A stretch of 64,000 nucleotides of DNA from an uncultured Collinsella sp. (GTDB taxonomy: Bacteria; Actinomycetota; Coriobacteriia; Coriobacteriales; Coriobacteriaceae), in NCBI GenBank assembly GCA_900544235.1, contig UQUL01000003.1, positions 1 to 64,000 of the forward strand. Direction: 5' to 3'. How positions within the stretch are numbered: the stretch's first letter is position 1; each line of letters begins with the position of its first letter. The position numbers and the translations under genes were made by a program. Positions 9,859 through 19,096 of this stretch are shown here, one piece after another. Below the pieces are notes generated by a model, which was given only the letters and a program-made list of their open reading frames with translations, was not told the DNA's origin and searched no databases.

Positions 9859-10724
9859 GACAGGCCCTCCATATTCAAAAATGGCGAAGGGTCATCGAAG
9901 TACTTTGACACCAGGCGTTCCATGGTGCCATCGGCAAGCATTTCTTGGTAGGCATGAGTGAGCTTGACGTCGATGCCACGCGTATCGTTGATATCGAAAG
10001 CGGTGCCCAAACCGACCTCTAGCAGCGGCTCATCCAAAATGCGATATGTCACACCATAGTCTTTTTCGTAGGTGAGGAACGAGGACTCATGCGCGGCGAT
10101 AGCGTCGACCAGGCCCTCGACGAGCGCCGGGTTCAGGTATGAACCGTCCGAAAAGCTGTAGAGTTCCTTGATCTGCGGAACGTTTTCATTTGTGCGATTG
10201 AGCAAAATGTCCTCGGGCTTGGTGGTGGACTGAACCGCCACGATCTTATCCTCAAGATCGGCAAGCGTGTAGATATCGCTCTGGGGATCGACCGCGACCA
10301 CCTGGCGGCTCGCAAGGTACGGGCCGGCCCAACGATATTCGTTTTCGCGACCCGTCATACTAAAGCTGCCCATGACGCAATCGAGTTCGCCGCTCGCCAG
10401 CAGCTCCTTCTTCTTTTCCCAGTCGATCAGCTGGTATTTTGGCTTGTAACCAATGCGGGCCAAAGCCTCGGTCAATATCTCGACATCCAGGCCAACGATA
10501 TCGCCGTACTCGTCGGTATACACAAACGGTGGATAGAGGTCGCTTCCGACGTTGAGCGTCTTAAGATTGTCGTCCTGGACCTGCGAGGCCTCCAGGCCTT
10601 TTGATGCAGACGTCGATGCCTCGTCATTCGACCCGGAGCAGCCAGCTATCGCTACGACAAAAGCGCTCGCCACTGCAAGCGCAACAAATAACGAAATGGC
10701 AACCGAGCGACGGGATCTTTTCAT
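9855..10724 (-). CDS. solute-binding lipoprotein, amino-acid (SBP_bac_3) type
   Basis: A 289-residue lipoprotein: KRSRR n-region, hydrophobic core and lipobox AIAGC, then a Ser/Glu-rich linker. The mature domain shows family features: LNVGSDLYPPFVYTDEYGD, GLDVEILTEAL, ELDCVMGSFSMTGRE and a late LADGTMERLVSKYF. Ordinary members feed ABC importers, but no permease or ATPase is present here. The gene overlaps the sensor kinase by four bases, so a role as a ligand-sensing partner of that kinase is the better inference. A GGAG site lies 4 bases before the ATG. Confidence 0.82.
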   Translation of the reverse strand: MKRSRRSVAISLFVALAVASAFVVAIAGCSGSNDEASTSASKGLEASQVQDDNLKTLNVGSDLYPPFVYTDEYGDIVGLDVEILTEALARIGYKPKYQLIDWEKKKELLASGELDCVMGSFSMTGRENEYRWAGPYLASRQVVAVDPQSDIYTLADLEDKIVAVQSTTKPEDILLNRTNENVPQIKELYSFSDGSYLNPALVEGLVDAIAAHESSFLTYEKDYGVTYRILDEPLLEVGLGTAFDINDTRGIDVKLTHAYQEMLADGTMERLVSKYFDDPSPFLNMEGLS

Positions 10725-10868
10725 CGAGCTCCATACGATCCTGTTTACAGACTGAAATGGTTAAAGATAATAGCAAACAAAACCACACGAGCACCCAATT
10801 GTTACAGATGCTTTACCGTGTGGGGCCTTCCAGCCGACTTGGCAGAAGACCCCGCATGCAGCGCACGC

Positions 10869-12083
10869 TTACCGTGCATTAAAAACGTAGCGGTCCAGGC
10901 GGTCGCACGCCTCCCTTACGCGCGAAAGCGGCAGCGCCAGATTCACGCGAATGTGGCAGGGCCCGTGGAACGGACGGCCGTCCTGATACCCCACGCCCAC
11001 GCGCGCCCCCTCGTCGAGCAGCCACTGAATATCGCGGCCATGTTCGCGACACCACTCGGTGCAGTCCAGAAACACCATGTACGTGCCCTGCGGACGCGAA
11101 TAGGACACGCCCTCAAAATGCCCGTCCACGTAATCGCAGAAGTACTCGATATTGCCGGCAAGCACCTGGTTGAGCTCGTCCACCCACTCGTAGCCCTGCG
11201 GCTGGTAGGCACCGATAAGCGCATGCATGGAGAGGACATTCATCTCGTTGTAGTGGGTCTTGTTGGACACGGCGCAGATGCGGTCACGCAGCGTCTCGTT
11301 GTAGACAATGTGGTAGCTGCCGACAAGGCCCGCCAGGTTAAACGTCTTGCTCGGCGCATAGAGGGCAACCGTGCGCATGCGGGCGTCCTCGCTTACCGAC
11401 TGCGTCGGAATATGCTTGTGTCCCGGCAGGATGATATCGGACCAAATCTCGTCCGAGATCACCACGCAATCGTGCTGGCGATAAATGTCCATGGCGCGCT
11501 CGATCTCGTCGCGCTCCCATACGCGGCCGCAGGGATTGTGCGGCGAGCAGAACACCGCGGCATGGATGTGGTTTTGGGCGAATTTGCGCTCCATGTCCTC
11601 AAAGTCCATGCGCCACACGCCCTGGTCGTCAAGTTTAAGCGGGCTGTGGACAATACGATAACCCGCGGCTTCGATAGACTTGGTAAAACCAATGTAGGTG
11701 GGGCTATGGACCAGCACTGCATCGCCCGGCTGGACATACGCGCGCAACGTCGACACGACCCCGCCCAGCACGCCGTTTTCGTAGCCGATATGCTCAGGTG
11801 CCAGGCCCTCGACGCCATTACGGCGGCTCTGCCATTCGATGATGCGGTCGAAGTACTCGGGGCGCGGATTGAAATAGCCAAACATGGGGTGCTGGGCACG
11901 CTGAATGATGTGCTCCTGGACCGTGGGCACCGTGGCAAAATTCATGTCGGCCACCCACATGGGAATGCGGTCGAAGCCCTCGTCGGGTGCGTTCGGAGCC
12001 ATACCGGGGATCTCACCCCAAGAGTCAACGGCGATGGAGTCCATGCCGTGGCGGTCGATAAGCGAGCTAAAGTCGTATTTCAT
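10869..12083 (-). CDS. MalY/PatB-type PLP aminotransferase / cystathionine beta-lyase
   Basis: A 404-residue fold-type I PLP enzyme. Characteristic pieces are IPMWVADMNF near the N-terminus, HSPTYIGFTKSIEAAGY, CSPHNPCGRVW, SDEIWSDI and YAPSKTFNLAGLVGSY, whose lysine should bind PLP, then a C-terminal HIRVNLALP. MalY/PatB proteins cleave C-S bonds of cystathionine or cysteine conjugates, releasing pyruvate and ammonia. The start at 12083 is preferred over a codon 48 bases upstream because GGGAG lies just before it. Confidence 0.87.
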   Translation of the reverse strand: MKYDFSSLIDRHGMDSIAVDSWGEIPGMAPNAPDEGFDRIPMWVADMNFATVPTVQEHIIQRAQHPMFGYFNPRPEYFDRIIEWQSRRNGVEGLAPEHIGYENGVLGGVVSTLRAYVQPGDAVLVHSPTYIGFTKSIEAAGYRIVHSPLKLDDQGVWRMDFEDMERKFAQNHIHAAVFCSPHNPCGRVWERDEIERAMDIYRQHDCVVISDEIWSDIILPGHKHIPTQSVSEDARMRTVALYAPSKTFNLAGLVGSYHIVYNETLRDRICAVSNKTHYNEMNVLSMHALIGAYQPQGYEWVDELNQVLAGNIEYFCDYVDGHFEGVSYSRPQGTYMVFLDCTEWCREHGRDIQWLLDEGARVGVGYQDGRPFHGPCHIRVNLALPLSRVREACDRLDRYVFNAR

Positions 12084-12194
12084 GCTGAGCTCCCGTGCAA
12101 AGTGATTGTTTTGGTAGGCGTTATTGTCCACCAGCGTGGGCGGTTTTGGCGCGGAGTTTGGCGCTTAATTTGACGGGTGCGGACGAATGGCTGG

Positions 12195-12941
12195 TTAGTC
12201 TTGCGCGTCGTTGACGGCGACTACGGTTAGCTGGGTTTCGTCGACCGTAAACGATATGTCGAGCCCGGCGTAGGCCAGATGATAGACGCGGTTTGGCTCG
12301 TGCTTGCTGCCCGCGCGGCGCGGATCTTGGCGAAGAACCTCGACCAGACCGGGGAGCTTTGCGCTTGGGATTTTGTCTTGTAGTGTTTGCGAGAACTCGA
12401 CGTCGAGCTCTTGCCACGGGGCGTCCTCAATCCAGCCGCCCGTTGCATCCGGGTGGCAGTCCGCAAACGGAATGTAGGGCTTAATGTCGTAGATGGGCGT
12501 GCCGTCGCGCAGGTCGGCCCCCAGCACATGGATGATGGGGCCGTTGCCGGTGAGCTCAACGCGATCGAGCTTGACGCAGGTAAGCCCGATGGGATTAGGG
12601 CGAAACGGACTGCGCGTGGCAAAGACACCCACGCGCTCGGCTCCGCCCAGACGCGGCGGACGCACGGTTTTCGACCATTTTGCGTTGGTTCCGGACCTGT
12701 CCTGCGACTTGGCATCGGCAGCTATGTCCTTAGCCGTGCCGCCGGGCGTTCCGTTTTCAAAACGCCACAGCAGCCATAGGTGAGAGAAGGAGTCCAGACC
12801 CTCAACCGCTGCATTGGAGGCAAATTCCGGCTCAAAAACGATGCATCCCTGCAGATCAGGTGCCAAAAAGCTGTTGCGCGGAATGCCGAACTTCTGCGGC
12901 AGGTCGGTATGTATGTGTGCAATAGGTTCCATGCCGGTCAT
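12195..12941 (-). CDS. trmO: tRNA m6t6A37 methyltransferase TrmO (TsaA/YaeB family)
   Basis: A 248-residue protein. It carries the TsaA-domain signatures RSPFRPNPIGLT and DGTPIYDIKPYIPFAD, preceded by FSHLWLLWRFENG. TrmO uses S-adenosylmethionine to N6-methylate t6A at tRNA position 37 in tRNA-Thr(GGU). A C-terminal extension of about 80 residues (after EDAPWQELDVEFS) matches the longer bacterial subfamily. It stands alone, 254 bases from the aminotransferase coding end and divergent from the zinc-ribbon regulator. Confidence 0.85.
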   Translation of the reverse strand: MTGMEPIAHIHTDLPQKFGIPRNSFLAPDLQGCIVFEPEFASNAAVEGLDSFSHLWLLWRFENGTPGGTAKDIAADAKSQDRSGTNAKWSKTVRPPRLGGAERVGVFATRSPFRPNPIGLTCVKLDRVELTGNGPIIHVLGADLRDGTPIYDIKPYIPFADCHPDATGGWIEDAPWQELDVEFSQTLQDKIPSAKLPGLVEVLRQDPRRAGSKHEPNRVYHLAYAGLDISFTVDETQLTVVAVNDAQD

Positions 12942-13072
12942 TGTACGGCATGGAGGCGTGGGGCGTTGCGCGCAATTCTTTGTCGCGGCCCCCGTCGTGC
13001 AACCAACGGTTGCTTGGAGGGGAGCCAGCCGCCGCGTATGCTTAAGCCACCAACCAGCAGAAAGGAGCCGCT

Positions 13073-13900
13073 ATGGCCTTTGCAGAAAAGCTCATTGCCA
13101 TCCGTCGCGCCCATCACCTTACCCAGGAGCAGCTCGCCGCCAAGCTCTTCGTCACACGCCAAGCCGTCAGCCGTTGGGAGCGCGGCGAAGTCACCCCGGG
13201 TATCGACATGATGAAGCTCATTGCCGCCGTAACCGGAGAGCCGCTGCCCCACCTGCTCGAAATGCCCGAGCATTATTGCCAGAGCTGCGGCATGATACTC
13301 ACGCCCGACGACTGCGGCACCGACGCCACGGGCGCCGCGACCGACCATTACTGCAAGTGGTGCTACGACCACGGCAAGTACACCTACGACACCACCATGG
13401 AGGCGATGATTGAGGATTGTGCCCCGCGGCTGGCGCAAAACACCGGCATGTCGCTCGACGAAGCCGTCTCGCTCATGGGCGCCGTGCTGCCGCAACTGGA
13501 GCGCTGGCGCTCCGTGCAGGAAAACGAGGAGCGCTACGGTGCCGAGGCGCGGGCGCGCTATGGCAATGAGGCTATCGATGCAGCAAACGAAACGTTACTG
13601 GATATGGATCCTCAGACATGGAACGACATGAAGGAACTTGAACGCGCCATTTTGGGCCAGCTCTCGATTGCCATGGGCATTGGCGACCCAGAGAGCAACG
13701 AAGCCCAAAAACTGGTTACAATGCACCGTCGATGGATTGCTCTCAACTGGGGATGCGAGCCCCAAGACGAGGCGTACCTGGGCCTCGCCCACGGCTATCT
13801 TGCCGACCAGCGCTTTGTTGACTACTACGACAAGCCCTGCGGCACCGGAGCCACGACGTTTCTGGTTCAGGCAATCGAGTCGTCGCTGGCTCGCGCATAG
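13073..13900 (+). CDS. HTH regulator with zinc ribbon and TipAS-like domain
   Basis: A 275-residue three-part protein. Residues 1-62 form an XRE-type helix-turn-helix (LTQEQLAAKLFVTRQAVSRW). About 66-105 is a putative zinc ribbon with paired cysteines (CQSCGM, CKWC). About 150-270 resembles the TipAS antibiotic-recognition fold (WNDMKELERAILGQL, MHRRWIALNWGCEP, GLAHGYLADQRFVDYYD). TipAS domains in MerR-type TipA bind thiopeptides covalently; here the fold is joined to an XRE head, so the ligand is unknown. AGAAAGGAG precedes the ATG. The glutaredoxin-like gene follows 51 bases later. Confidence 0.8.
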   Translation: MAFAEKLIAIRRAHHLTQEQLAAKLFVTRQAVSRWERGEVTPGIDMMKLIAAVTGEPLPHLLEMPEHYCQSCGMILTPDDCGTDATGAATDHYCKWCYDHGKYTYDTTMEAMIEDCAPRLAQNTGMSLDEAVSLMGAVLPQLERWRSVQENEERYGAEARARYGNEAIDAANETLLDMDPQTWNDMKELERAILGQLSIAMGIGDPESNEAQKLVTMHRRWIALNWGCEPQDEAYLGLAHGYLADQRFVDYYDKPCGTGATTFLVQAIESSLARA

Positions 13901-13951
13901 ACCGCGGCGGCTTTGGGTATTTCAATCGAAACCTCAACCGATTGGAGACCC

Positions 13952-14197
13952 ATGGCTACTAATCATGAGCTCACGCTGTACGTTATGACCGGCTGCCCGT
14001 ATTGCATAAAAGTCAAGCGATTCCTTGCCGATAACGGCGTGACCATTCCCGAGCGCAATATCTCGACCGATGCCGAAGCCGAACAGACACTCATCGCCGT
14101 CGGCGGAAAGCGCCAAGTTCCCTGCCTGTTCATCGACGGCAAGCCGCTTTACGAGTCGAGCGACATCATCGCGTGGGCGAAGGGGAACCTGCTCTAG
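13952..14197 (+). CDS. glutaredoxin-like protein
   Basis: An 81-residue protein with the redox motif CPYC (residues 13-16), followed by KRFLADNG, a cis-proline turn in RQVPCLFIDG and the ESSDIIAW helix. This is full length for a bacterial class I glutaredoxin-like protein. The ATG at 13952 is chosen over an upstream in-frame ATG because GGAGA lies 5 bases before it. It is probably co-transcribed with the zinc-ribbon regulator and ends at the hairpin at 14230-14290. Confidence 0.85.
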   Translation: MATNHELTLYVMTGCPYCIKVKRFLADNGVTIPERNISTDAEAEQTLIAVGGKRQVPCLFIDGKPLYESSDIIAWAKGNLL

Positions 14198-14229
14198 CAC
14201 GTCCATTGCGGCCAACTCGCCCCAAACAT

Positions 14230-14290
14230 GTACACCAGCATCCAAAGTCGACATTTTTCGACATCTTTGGATGCTGGTGTACAGCTTTTT
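14230..14290 (+). terminator. long-stem rho-independent terminator
   Basis: Arms 14230-14247 and 14265-14282 are perfectly complementary over 18 bp (GTACACCAGCATCCAAAG and its complement) around a 17-base loop that is itself partly repetitive (TCGACATTTTTCGACAT). Five Ts follow at 14286-14290. It separates the convergent glutaredoxin and dus genes. Confidence 0.8.
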
Positions 14291-14319
14291 AGTCGTTTAA
14301 GAACGTCCCCAGCGACCAA

Positions 14320-15279
14320 CTAGCCGTGGAAGCGGGCAACGGGCGCGAGGGGTTGTTCGCGGAAGACGCGGTCGACGGCGGCGCGGTATTCGTCGACCTT
14401 CTTGGTTTTGCGAACGAGCTTGTGGACGGTGGCTGGATCGGCGAAAGCGCACTTGGCGTAGAACCACCATTCCTTCATGCGAAAGACCGCATTGCCGCCA
14501 ATCTCGTCCGCATAGGCAGCGAACAGCGTGTCATGGAAACGCTGCAGCTCGGCGACGGTGGCGGCAGGGCCGCCGTTTACCATGCGTGCCAGCGCAGGGT
14601 TTGCAAGCAGACCGCGACCCAGCATTACATGGCGCGTGTCGGGATAGGCAGCAACCAGCGCATCCATGTCCTCAAGGTCAAAAATGTCGCCGTTATAGGC
14701 TACCGGGAACGACGCCCGCTCCAGCGTCTCGCCATAATACTCTTTGCGCGGCGAGCCCGTATAGCGATCCTTTTGCACGCGCGGATGCACGATCAGCTCG
14801 GCAAGCGGCATGCGGCAATACAGGTCGAGCACGCGCTCGTACTCGTCATCGCTCTCAAGCCCCAGCCTGGTCTTGACCGACACCGGCAGTGGCGAGCGCT
14901 CGCACGCGTCGCTCAAGAACACCTCGAGCTCATCCAGGTTACGCAGAAAGCCCGAACCCTTACCTTTGGCGACAACCGTACCCGAGGGACATCCCAAGTT
15001 GAGGTTGACCTCGTGGTAGCCCATATCGGCAAGCACCTGCGCCGCCCACACAAACTCATCCGCGTTCTTGGACATGAGCTGGGGCACCACGTTAAGCCCC
15101 TGGTTGTTGGCAGGATCGACCTCCTTAAACGCCTTGCCGCCAAAGCGATTGCCCACCCGCGGCGGCGGCAAAAACGGCGTGTAACAACAATCGAGCGCGC
15201 CGAAGCACTCCGCATGCACGCGGCGGAACACATGCCCGGTAATCCCCTCCATGGGGGCCAGCGATAGAATCATCAACAT
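14320..15279 (-). CDS. tRNA-dihydrouridine synthase family protein
   Basis: A TIM-barrel flavoprotein of about 319 residues. Dus landmarks are LAPMEGITG at the N-terminus, NLNLGCPSGTVVAKGKGSG including the catalytic cysteine, SVKTRLG, LIVHPRVQKDRY, VAYNGDIF and MLGRGLLANPAL. Dus enzymes reduce uridines in the tRNA D-loop using FMN and NADPH. Three possible starts cluster at 15282 (TTG), 15279 and 15273 (ATG); none has a strong ribosome site. Which D-loop position is modified cannot be told. Confidence 0.85.
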   Translation of the reverse strand: MLMILSLAPMEGITGHVFRRVHAECFGALDCCYTPFLPPPRVGNRFGGKAFKEVDPANNQGLNVVPQLMSKNADEFVWAAQVLADMGYHEVNLNLGCPSGTVVAKGKGSGFLRNLDELEVFLSDACERSPLPVSVKTRLGLESDDEYERVLDLYCRMPLAELIVHPRVQKDRYTGSPRKEYYGETLERASFPVAYNGDIFDLEDMDALVAAYPDTRHVMLGRGLLANPALARMVNGGPAATVAELQRFHDTLFAAYADEIGGNAVFRMKEWWFYAKCAFADPATVHKLVRKTKKVDEYRAAVDRVFREQPLAPVARFHG

Positions 15280-15291
15280 CAACTTTCAAAT

Positions 15292-15327
15292 CAATGTGAC
15301 AAAGGGGCTGTCCCTTTTTCACATTTG
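15292..15327. repeat. hairpin repeat (GTGACAAAGGG...CCCTTTTTCACA)
   Basis: An imperfect inverted repeat in which AATGTGACAAAGGGG pairs with CCCTTTTTCACATT around CTGT. It sits upstream of dus and downstream of the small mgtA-associated gene. It closely resembles the element at 23150-23182 (there GTGGCAA), so it belongs to a dispersed family. Confidence 0.6.
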
Positions 15328-15380
15328 TGCATCATTCGAGTGTTTATTTTGGCACAGCGGCGCAGGCAATCCCATGCATG

Positions 15381-15536
15381 CTATTCGTCCTTGGGCAGCG
15401 GTTTCATGCTCCAAAAGACGACATTCATAATGATGACAATCACCAGGACAACGCCATTGGCCACCCAAAAGCCCATGTTGAGCCCAAGCCACTCCGTAGT
15501 CCCAAACAAATCAATCCAAATCAGAGCCCAGTTCAT
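15381..15536 (-). CDS. 51-residue single-pass membrane protein downstream of mgtA
   Basis: A small ORF with a strong GAGAGGAG site 4 bases before its ATG. It begins MNWALIWIDLFGTTEWLG, has one long hydrophobic helix (about residues 22-43) and ends KPLPKDE. It starts 29 bases after the mgtA stop on the same strand, so it should be the last gene of the mgtA transcript. Enterobacteria use small membrane proteins such as MgtR and MgtS to modulate Mg2+ transporters. By position this could be a functional counterpart, but no homology is claimed. Confidence 0.7.
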   Translation of the reverse strand: MNWALIWIDLFGTTEWLGLNMGFWVANGVVLVIVIIMNVVFWSMKPLPKDE

Positions 15537-15565
15537 GTAAACGCTCCTCTCTACATCGAAATCAG

Positions 15566-18334
15566 CTACAGCAGCTCGCCGTAACGCTTGACATAGGCCT
15601 TCTTAAGGCTCGTCGCCAGCGCCATGTACATCAAGATGCACGGAATCAGGAACAAGAAGTACTCGACGGGCAGCGCTCCCAGGCCCAGCGTGGGGCCAAG
15701 CGGGCTAAACGGGATCAGCGTGAGCAGTGCAATGCCGGTCATCGTGAGCAGCATCACCGGAGCCGAGGCACGGCTCTGGATAAACGGAAACTTGGGCGTG
15801 CGAATCATATGGATAACCAAGGTCTGGCTCCACATGGATTCGACGAACCAACCAGCCTGGAACAGCGCGATGTAGGCCAGCTGCATCTGCTCCAGTGTGG
15901 CACCCGAGTAGACGCTCGCCAGCTCGTTGAACAGCACGCCGTGGCTCACAAACAACGGGCAGAAGACAAAGTACATAAAGATATAGGTCATAAAGTCGAA
16001 GATGGAGCTGGTGGGCCCAATCCAGATCATGAACCTGCCGACACTCGACGCATCCCAGGTACGCGGCACGCGCAGGAACTCCTCGTCCACGTTGTCCCAG
16101 GGAATCGCCAGGCAACTGCAGTCATAAATCAGGTTGAGCAAGATCAGTTGGATGCTCATCATGGGCAAAAACGGCAGCAGGGCAGACGCGGCAAGCACGC
16201 TAAACATGTTGCCAAAGTTGGAGCTCGCGGTCATCTTGATGTACTTGATCATGTTGGCGTAGGTCTTACGCCCCTCGATGATGCCCTCCTCGAGCACCAT
16301 CAGGTCCTTCTCGAGCAAGATGATGTCGGCGGACTCCTTGGCAACGTCGACGGCCGTGTCGACCGAGATGCCGATGTCGGACGACTTCATGGCAGAGGCA
16401 TCGTTGATACCGTCGCCCATGTAGCCCACCACATGCCCGTTCGTACGCAGGACGGAAACGACACGCGCCTTTTGGTCGGGCGTGAGCTTGGCGAAGACCT
16501 GCACGTCCTCGGCCCGGCGAGCGAGCTCGGCGTCATCCATGTCAGCGATGTTGCCGCCGAGCAACATGTTGTTGACCTGTAGCCCCACCTGCTTGCAGAT
16601 GGTGCGCGTGACCTTCTCGTTGTCGCCAGTCAGGATCTTGGTGGCAACGCCATGATTGCGCAGCGCCTCAATCGCATCGGCCGTGGACTCTTTAGGCGGA
16701 TCCAAAAAGGCCAGGTAGCCGATTAGGACCATGTCGCGCTCGTCCTCGGCGCTAAAGGCACCGGCGGGTGACGGGTTGGACTTTTGAGCAATCGCCAGCA
16801 CACGGAAACCGTCGTCATTAAGGTCGGCAACTGTTGCCAGAATGCGCTCGCGCACCTCGTCGTCCAGCACGTGAACGCCGCCGTCGATCTCGGCATGTGA
16901 GCACACCGACAGCATCTCCTCGACCGCGCCCTTGGTAACCATCTGGGTCTTGCCGCTGCGATCGCGCACCACCGTGGTGAGGCGACGGCGCGTAAAGTCG
17001 AACGGCACCTCATCGACCTTCACGTATGCCTCCGAAAGATCGGTGAGACTCGGGTCGTTTTGCTCCTCTTCCTCCGTGCACTTGATGATCGCCAGATCCA
17101 TCAGATTCTTATAGCCCGTCTGGAAATAGCTGTTGAGGTAGGCGTGGCGCAAAACGCGCGAATCCTCCTGGCCGTCGATATTCCAGTGATACTCCAGCAC
17201 CACCTGGTCCTGCGTAAGCGTGCCGGTCTTGTCCGTGCACAGCACGTCCATCGCGCCAAAGTTTTGAATCGAGTTGAGGTTCTTAACGATCGTCTGCTTT
17301 TTACTCATGGCAACCGCGCCCTTGGCAAGGCACGTGGTAACGATCATGGGCAGCATCTCGGGCGTCAGACCCACGGCAATGCTGATGGCGAACAGGCCGG
17401 CATCGAGCCAATTGCCCTTCGTGACACCGTTGATCAAAAAGACAAACGGAACCATCACCATCATAAAGCGGATGAGCACCCACGAGACGCTGTTGACGCC
17501 TTTGGAAAAGCTCGTCTCCACAGCGTCGTCGGACAGGCTCGACGCCATGGAACCAAACAGGGTCTGCTCGCCCACACTAAAGACGAGCGCCGTCGCGCTG
17601 CCCGAGATCACACTGCTGCCCATGAGGGCGATGTTCTCGAACGACGTGGCCGAGTCGGACTCGGTGCAGGTTGCGGGAACCTTCTCGACCGGCTCGCTCT
17701 CGCCCGTCAGGCTGGCTTGACTCACAAAGAGGTCCTTGGCCTCGATAATCCTCACGTCGGCGGGAATCATGTCGCCGGCGGACAGATGCACAATGTCGCC
17801 GACCACCACGTCGTCGATGGGAATCTCGGTCCTGGGGGCATCCTTGCGGGTGACCGTCACGCTGGTCGTGATCATGTCGAGCAGCTTTTCGGCCGCATTG
17901 CCGCTGCGCGCTTCCTGGATATAGCGCAGCGTGCCCGAAAGAACCACCATTGTGGTGATGATAATCACCGTCAGCGAGTCAAAGTCCTCCGGCGTGCTGC
18001 CCATCATCGACAACGCCGGAAACACCATGTCCGTCGTTGCCGAAATAATGGCCAAGAAGAACAGAATTGCCGTAAAGGGATTGACGAATGCATCCGCAAG
18101 CTTGCGGGCAAGCGACTTTTTCTTGCCGCGCGTGACCACGTTGCGTCCGTTATCGGCCTCGCTGCGCGCGACCTCATCACGGGTTAGACCACCCAGGTTC
18201 GAGCCCACCCAGGACATGGCGTCCATCAGCGGGATAGTTGCCGCATGCTGGATGCGGCCCTCTGCACGATGCCTGATCAGTTCGTTTTGCGCCTGGACTG
18301 TAGATGGCGTATGGCGCATATTCAGCTTCTTCAA
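15566..18334 (-). CDS. mgtA: magnesium-translocating P-type ATPase MgtA
   Basis: A 922-residue P3B-type ATPase. It has a cation-ATPase N domain, the actuator motif [10 protein letters not shown], the phosphorylation site DKTGTLTQD (D368), the transport-helix segment [10 protein letters not shown], the [11 protein letters not shown]-binding region and the hinge [16 protein letters not shown]. The C-terminus has the six-helix membrane half. MgtA imports Mg2+ at low Mg2+. It is preceded by a structured leader (18392-18465) and followed by the 51-residue membrane protein. A second MgtA paralogue lies upstream on the same strand. Confidence 0.93.
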   Translation of the reverse strand: MKKLNMRHTPSTVQAQNELIRHRAEGRIQHAATIPLMDAMSWVGSNLGGLTRDEVARSEADNGRNVVTRGKKKSLARKLADAFVNPFTAILFFLAIISATTDMVFPALSMMGSTPEDFDSLTVIIITTMVVLSGTLRYIQEARSGNAAEKLLDMITTSVTVTRKDAPRTEIPIDDVVVGDIVHLSAGDMIPADVRIIEAKDLFVSQASLTGESEPVEKVPATCTESDSATSFENIALMGSSVISGSATALVFSVGEQTLFGSMASSLSDDAVETSFSKGVNSVSWVLIRFMMVMVPFVFLINGVTKGNWLDAGLFAISIAVGLTPEMLPMIVTTCLAKGAVAMSKKQTIVKNLNSIQNFGAMDVLCTDKTGTLTQDQVVLEYHWNIDGQEDSRVLRHAYLNSYFQTGYKNLMDLAIIKCTEEEEQNDPSLTDLSEAYVKVDEVPFDFTRRRLTTVVRDRSGKTQMVTKGAVEEMLSVCSHAEIDGGVHVLDDEVRERILATVADLNDDGFRVLAIAQKSNPSPAGAFSAEDERDMVLIGYLAFLDPPKESTADAIEALRNHGVATKILTGDNEKVTRTICKQVGLQVNNMLLGGNIADMDDAELARRAEDVQVFAKLTPDQKARVVSVLRTNGHVVGYMGDGINDASAMKSSDIGISVDTAVDVAKESADIILLEKDLMVLEEGIIEGRKTYANMIKYIKMTASSNFGNMFSVLAASALLPFLPMMSIQLILLNLIYDCSCLAIPWDNVDEEFLRVPRTWDASSVGRFMIWIGPTSSIFDFMTYIFMYFVFCPLFVSHGVLFNELASVYSGATLEQMQLAYIALFQAGWFVESMWSQTLVIHMIRTPKFPFIQSRASAPVMLLTMTGIALLTLIPFSPLGPTLGLGALPVEYFLFLIPCILMYMALATSLKKAYVKRYGELL

Positions 18335-18391
18335 TTGCCTTGCTCCGTTCTATCGATCGGATGCAGAGCCGTCTAGCCGCGACGCCCGCCA

Positions 18392-18465
18392 TTAAGGTGG
18401 ACCCGCGCCGACAGACATCGCCCTGCCTTGCTGGTACTGTCACTGCCGCCCACGGTCCTCACCTT
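18392..18465 (-). promoter_or_regulatory. mgtA leader: 8-codon ORF ending Pro-Pro-stop overlapping a hairpin arm
   Basis: In the mgtA 5' region a hairpin joins 18454-18465 (AAGGTGAGGACC on the minus strand) with 18394-18404 (GGGTCCACCTT); two bases bulge in the 5' arm. Inside it a nine-codon frame, 18418 to 18392, reads MSVGAGPP then TAA, with AAGG upstream of its ATG. Its Pro-Pro codons and stop form the 3' arm, so translation would open the hairpin. Leader-peptide control of Mg2+ transporters by proline codons is known for Salmonella mgtL. This parallel is inference. The Mg2+ M-box consensus does not fit. Confidence 0.4.
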
Positions 18466-18495
18466 CCCTTCGCGTCTGCGACTGTCTTTAGAATA

Positions 18496-18541
18496 GAAAA
18501 GCCGCAAGACCGGGCACATGGCTGGTTTCTTGCGGCTTTCT
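18496..18541 (-). terminator. rho-independent terminator after the winged-helix gene
   Basis: Arms 18498-18509 and 18528-18539 pair perfectly over 12 bp (AAAGCCGCAAGA). On the minus strand the stem is followed by TTTTC. It lies between the winged-helix gene and the mgtA leader, so mgtA probably has its own promoter. Confidence 0.75.
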
Positions 18542-18604
18542 TGCGATTTAGCAAGGATTGTCAGAGTGACTTTTGGGGTCGATAGAAGCGAACGATTCAA
18601 CGCG

Positions 18605-19087
18605 TTACTCGGCCATTTTATAGCCCACACCCCAAACAGTCAGCAGGTAACGGGGATTGTCGGGCTCGGGTTCAATCTTCTTTCGGATCTTGCGGACAAA
18701 GGCCATGATGTTACTGTCATCGAGCAGATACTCGTCTTGCCATACCGCGCGATAGATTTCCTCTTTGCTAAAGACTGTGCCCCGGTTGCTCGCCAAAAAG
18801 GCCAGGATATCGAATTCTTTGGGCGTGAGCGAAACAGGCGCGCCCGACACTTTAACGGTGCGCGAAGCCAGATCGATGGCAAGACCGTCGATAACGATGG
18901 GCTCCGCAGCAGCACTTGTCTGCGAGCCGGCAACTGCCAGTTCTATGGCGGTCAGCCTGCCCGATGCGATATCGGCAAACACGGGTGCAAGTTCGAGGGC
19001 GGCAGCGCTACCGGACGAGAACAGCGCGCTGCTGAGCTCGGCTGCCTCGGCGGGTGTAATCGCTATGTTGGTTCTGTTGGTACGCAT
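18605..19087 (-). CDS. receiver-less OmpR-type winged-helix DNA-binding protein
   Basis: A 160-residue protein. Its C-terminal half (about 70-160) is a Trans_reg_C winged helix: VSLTPKEFDILAFLASNRG, FSKEEIYRAVW, MAFVRKIRKKIEP and LLTVWGVGYKM. The N-terminal 65 residues are Ala/Ser-rich and show no receiver aspartate or REC fold. It follows the second P-type ATPase by only 9 bases, so the two are co-expressed. It is a plausible local regulator of the Mg2+ ATPase locus, but its signal is not evident because no kinase is adjacent. Confidence 0.75.
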   Translation of the reverse strand: MRTNRTNIAITPAEAAELSSALFSSGSAAALELAPVFADIASGRLTAIELAVAGSQTSAAAEPIVIDGLAIDLASRTVKVSGAPVSLTPKEFDILAFLASNRGTVFSKEEIYRAVWQDEYLLDDSNIMAFVRKIRKKIEPEPDNPRYLLTVWGVGYKMAE

Positions 19088-19096
19088 AGAACCGCC

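Noticed and set aside
18335..18500. Mg2+ M-box (ykoK) riboswitch upstream of mgtA
   Set aside because: An AGGTGAGG word is present, but the following GCTCCT and the other conserved M-box blocks are missing, and the strong AAGGTG-AG-GACC/GGGTCCACCTT pairing does not fit the M-box fold.
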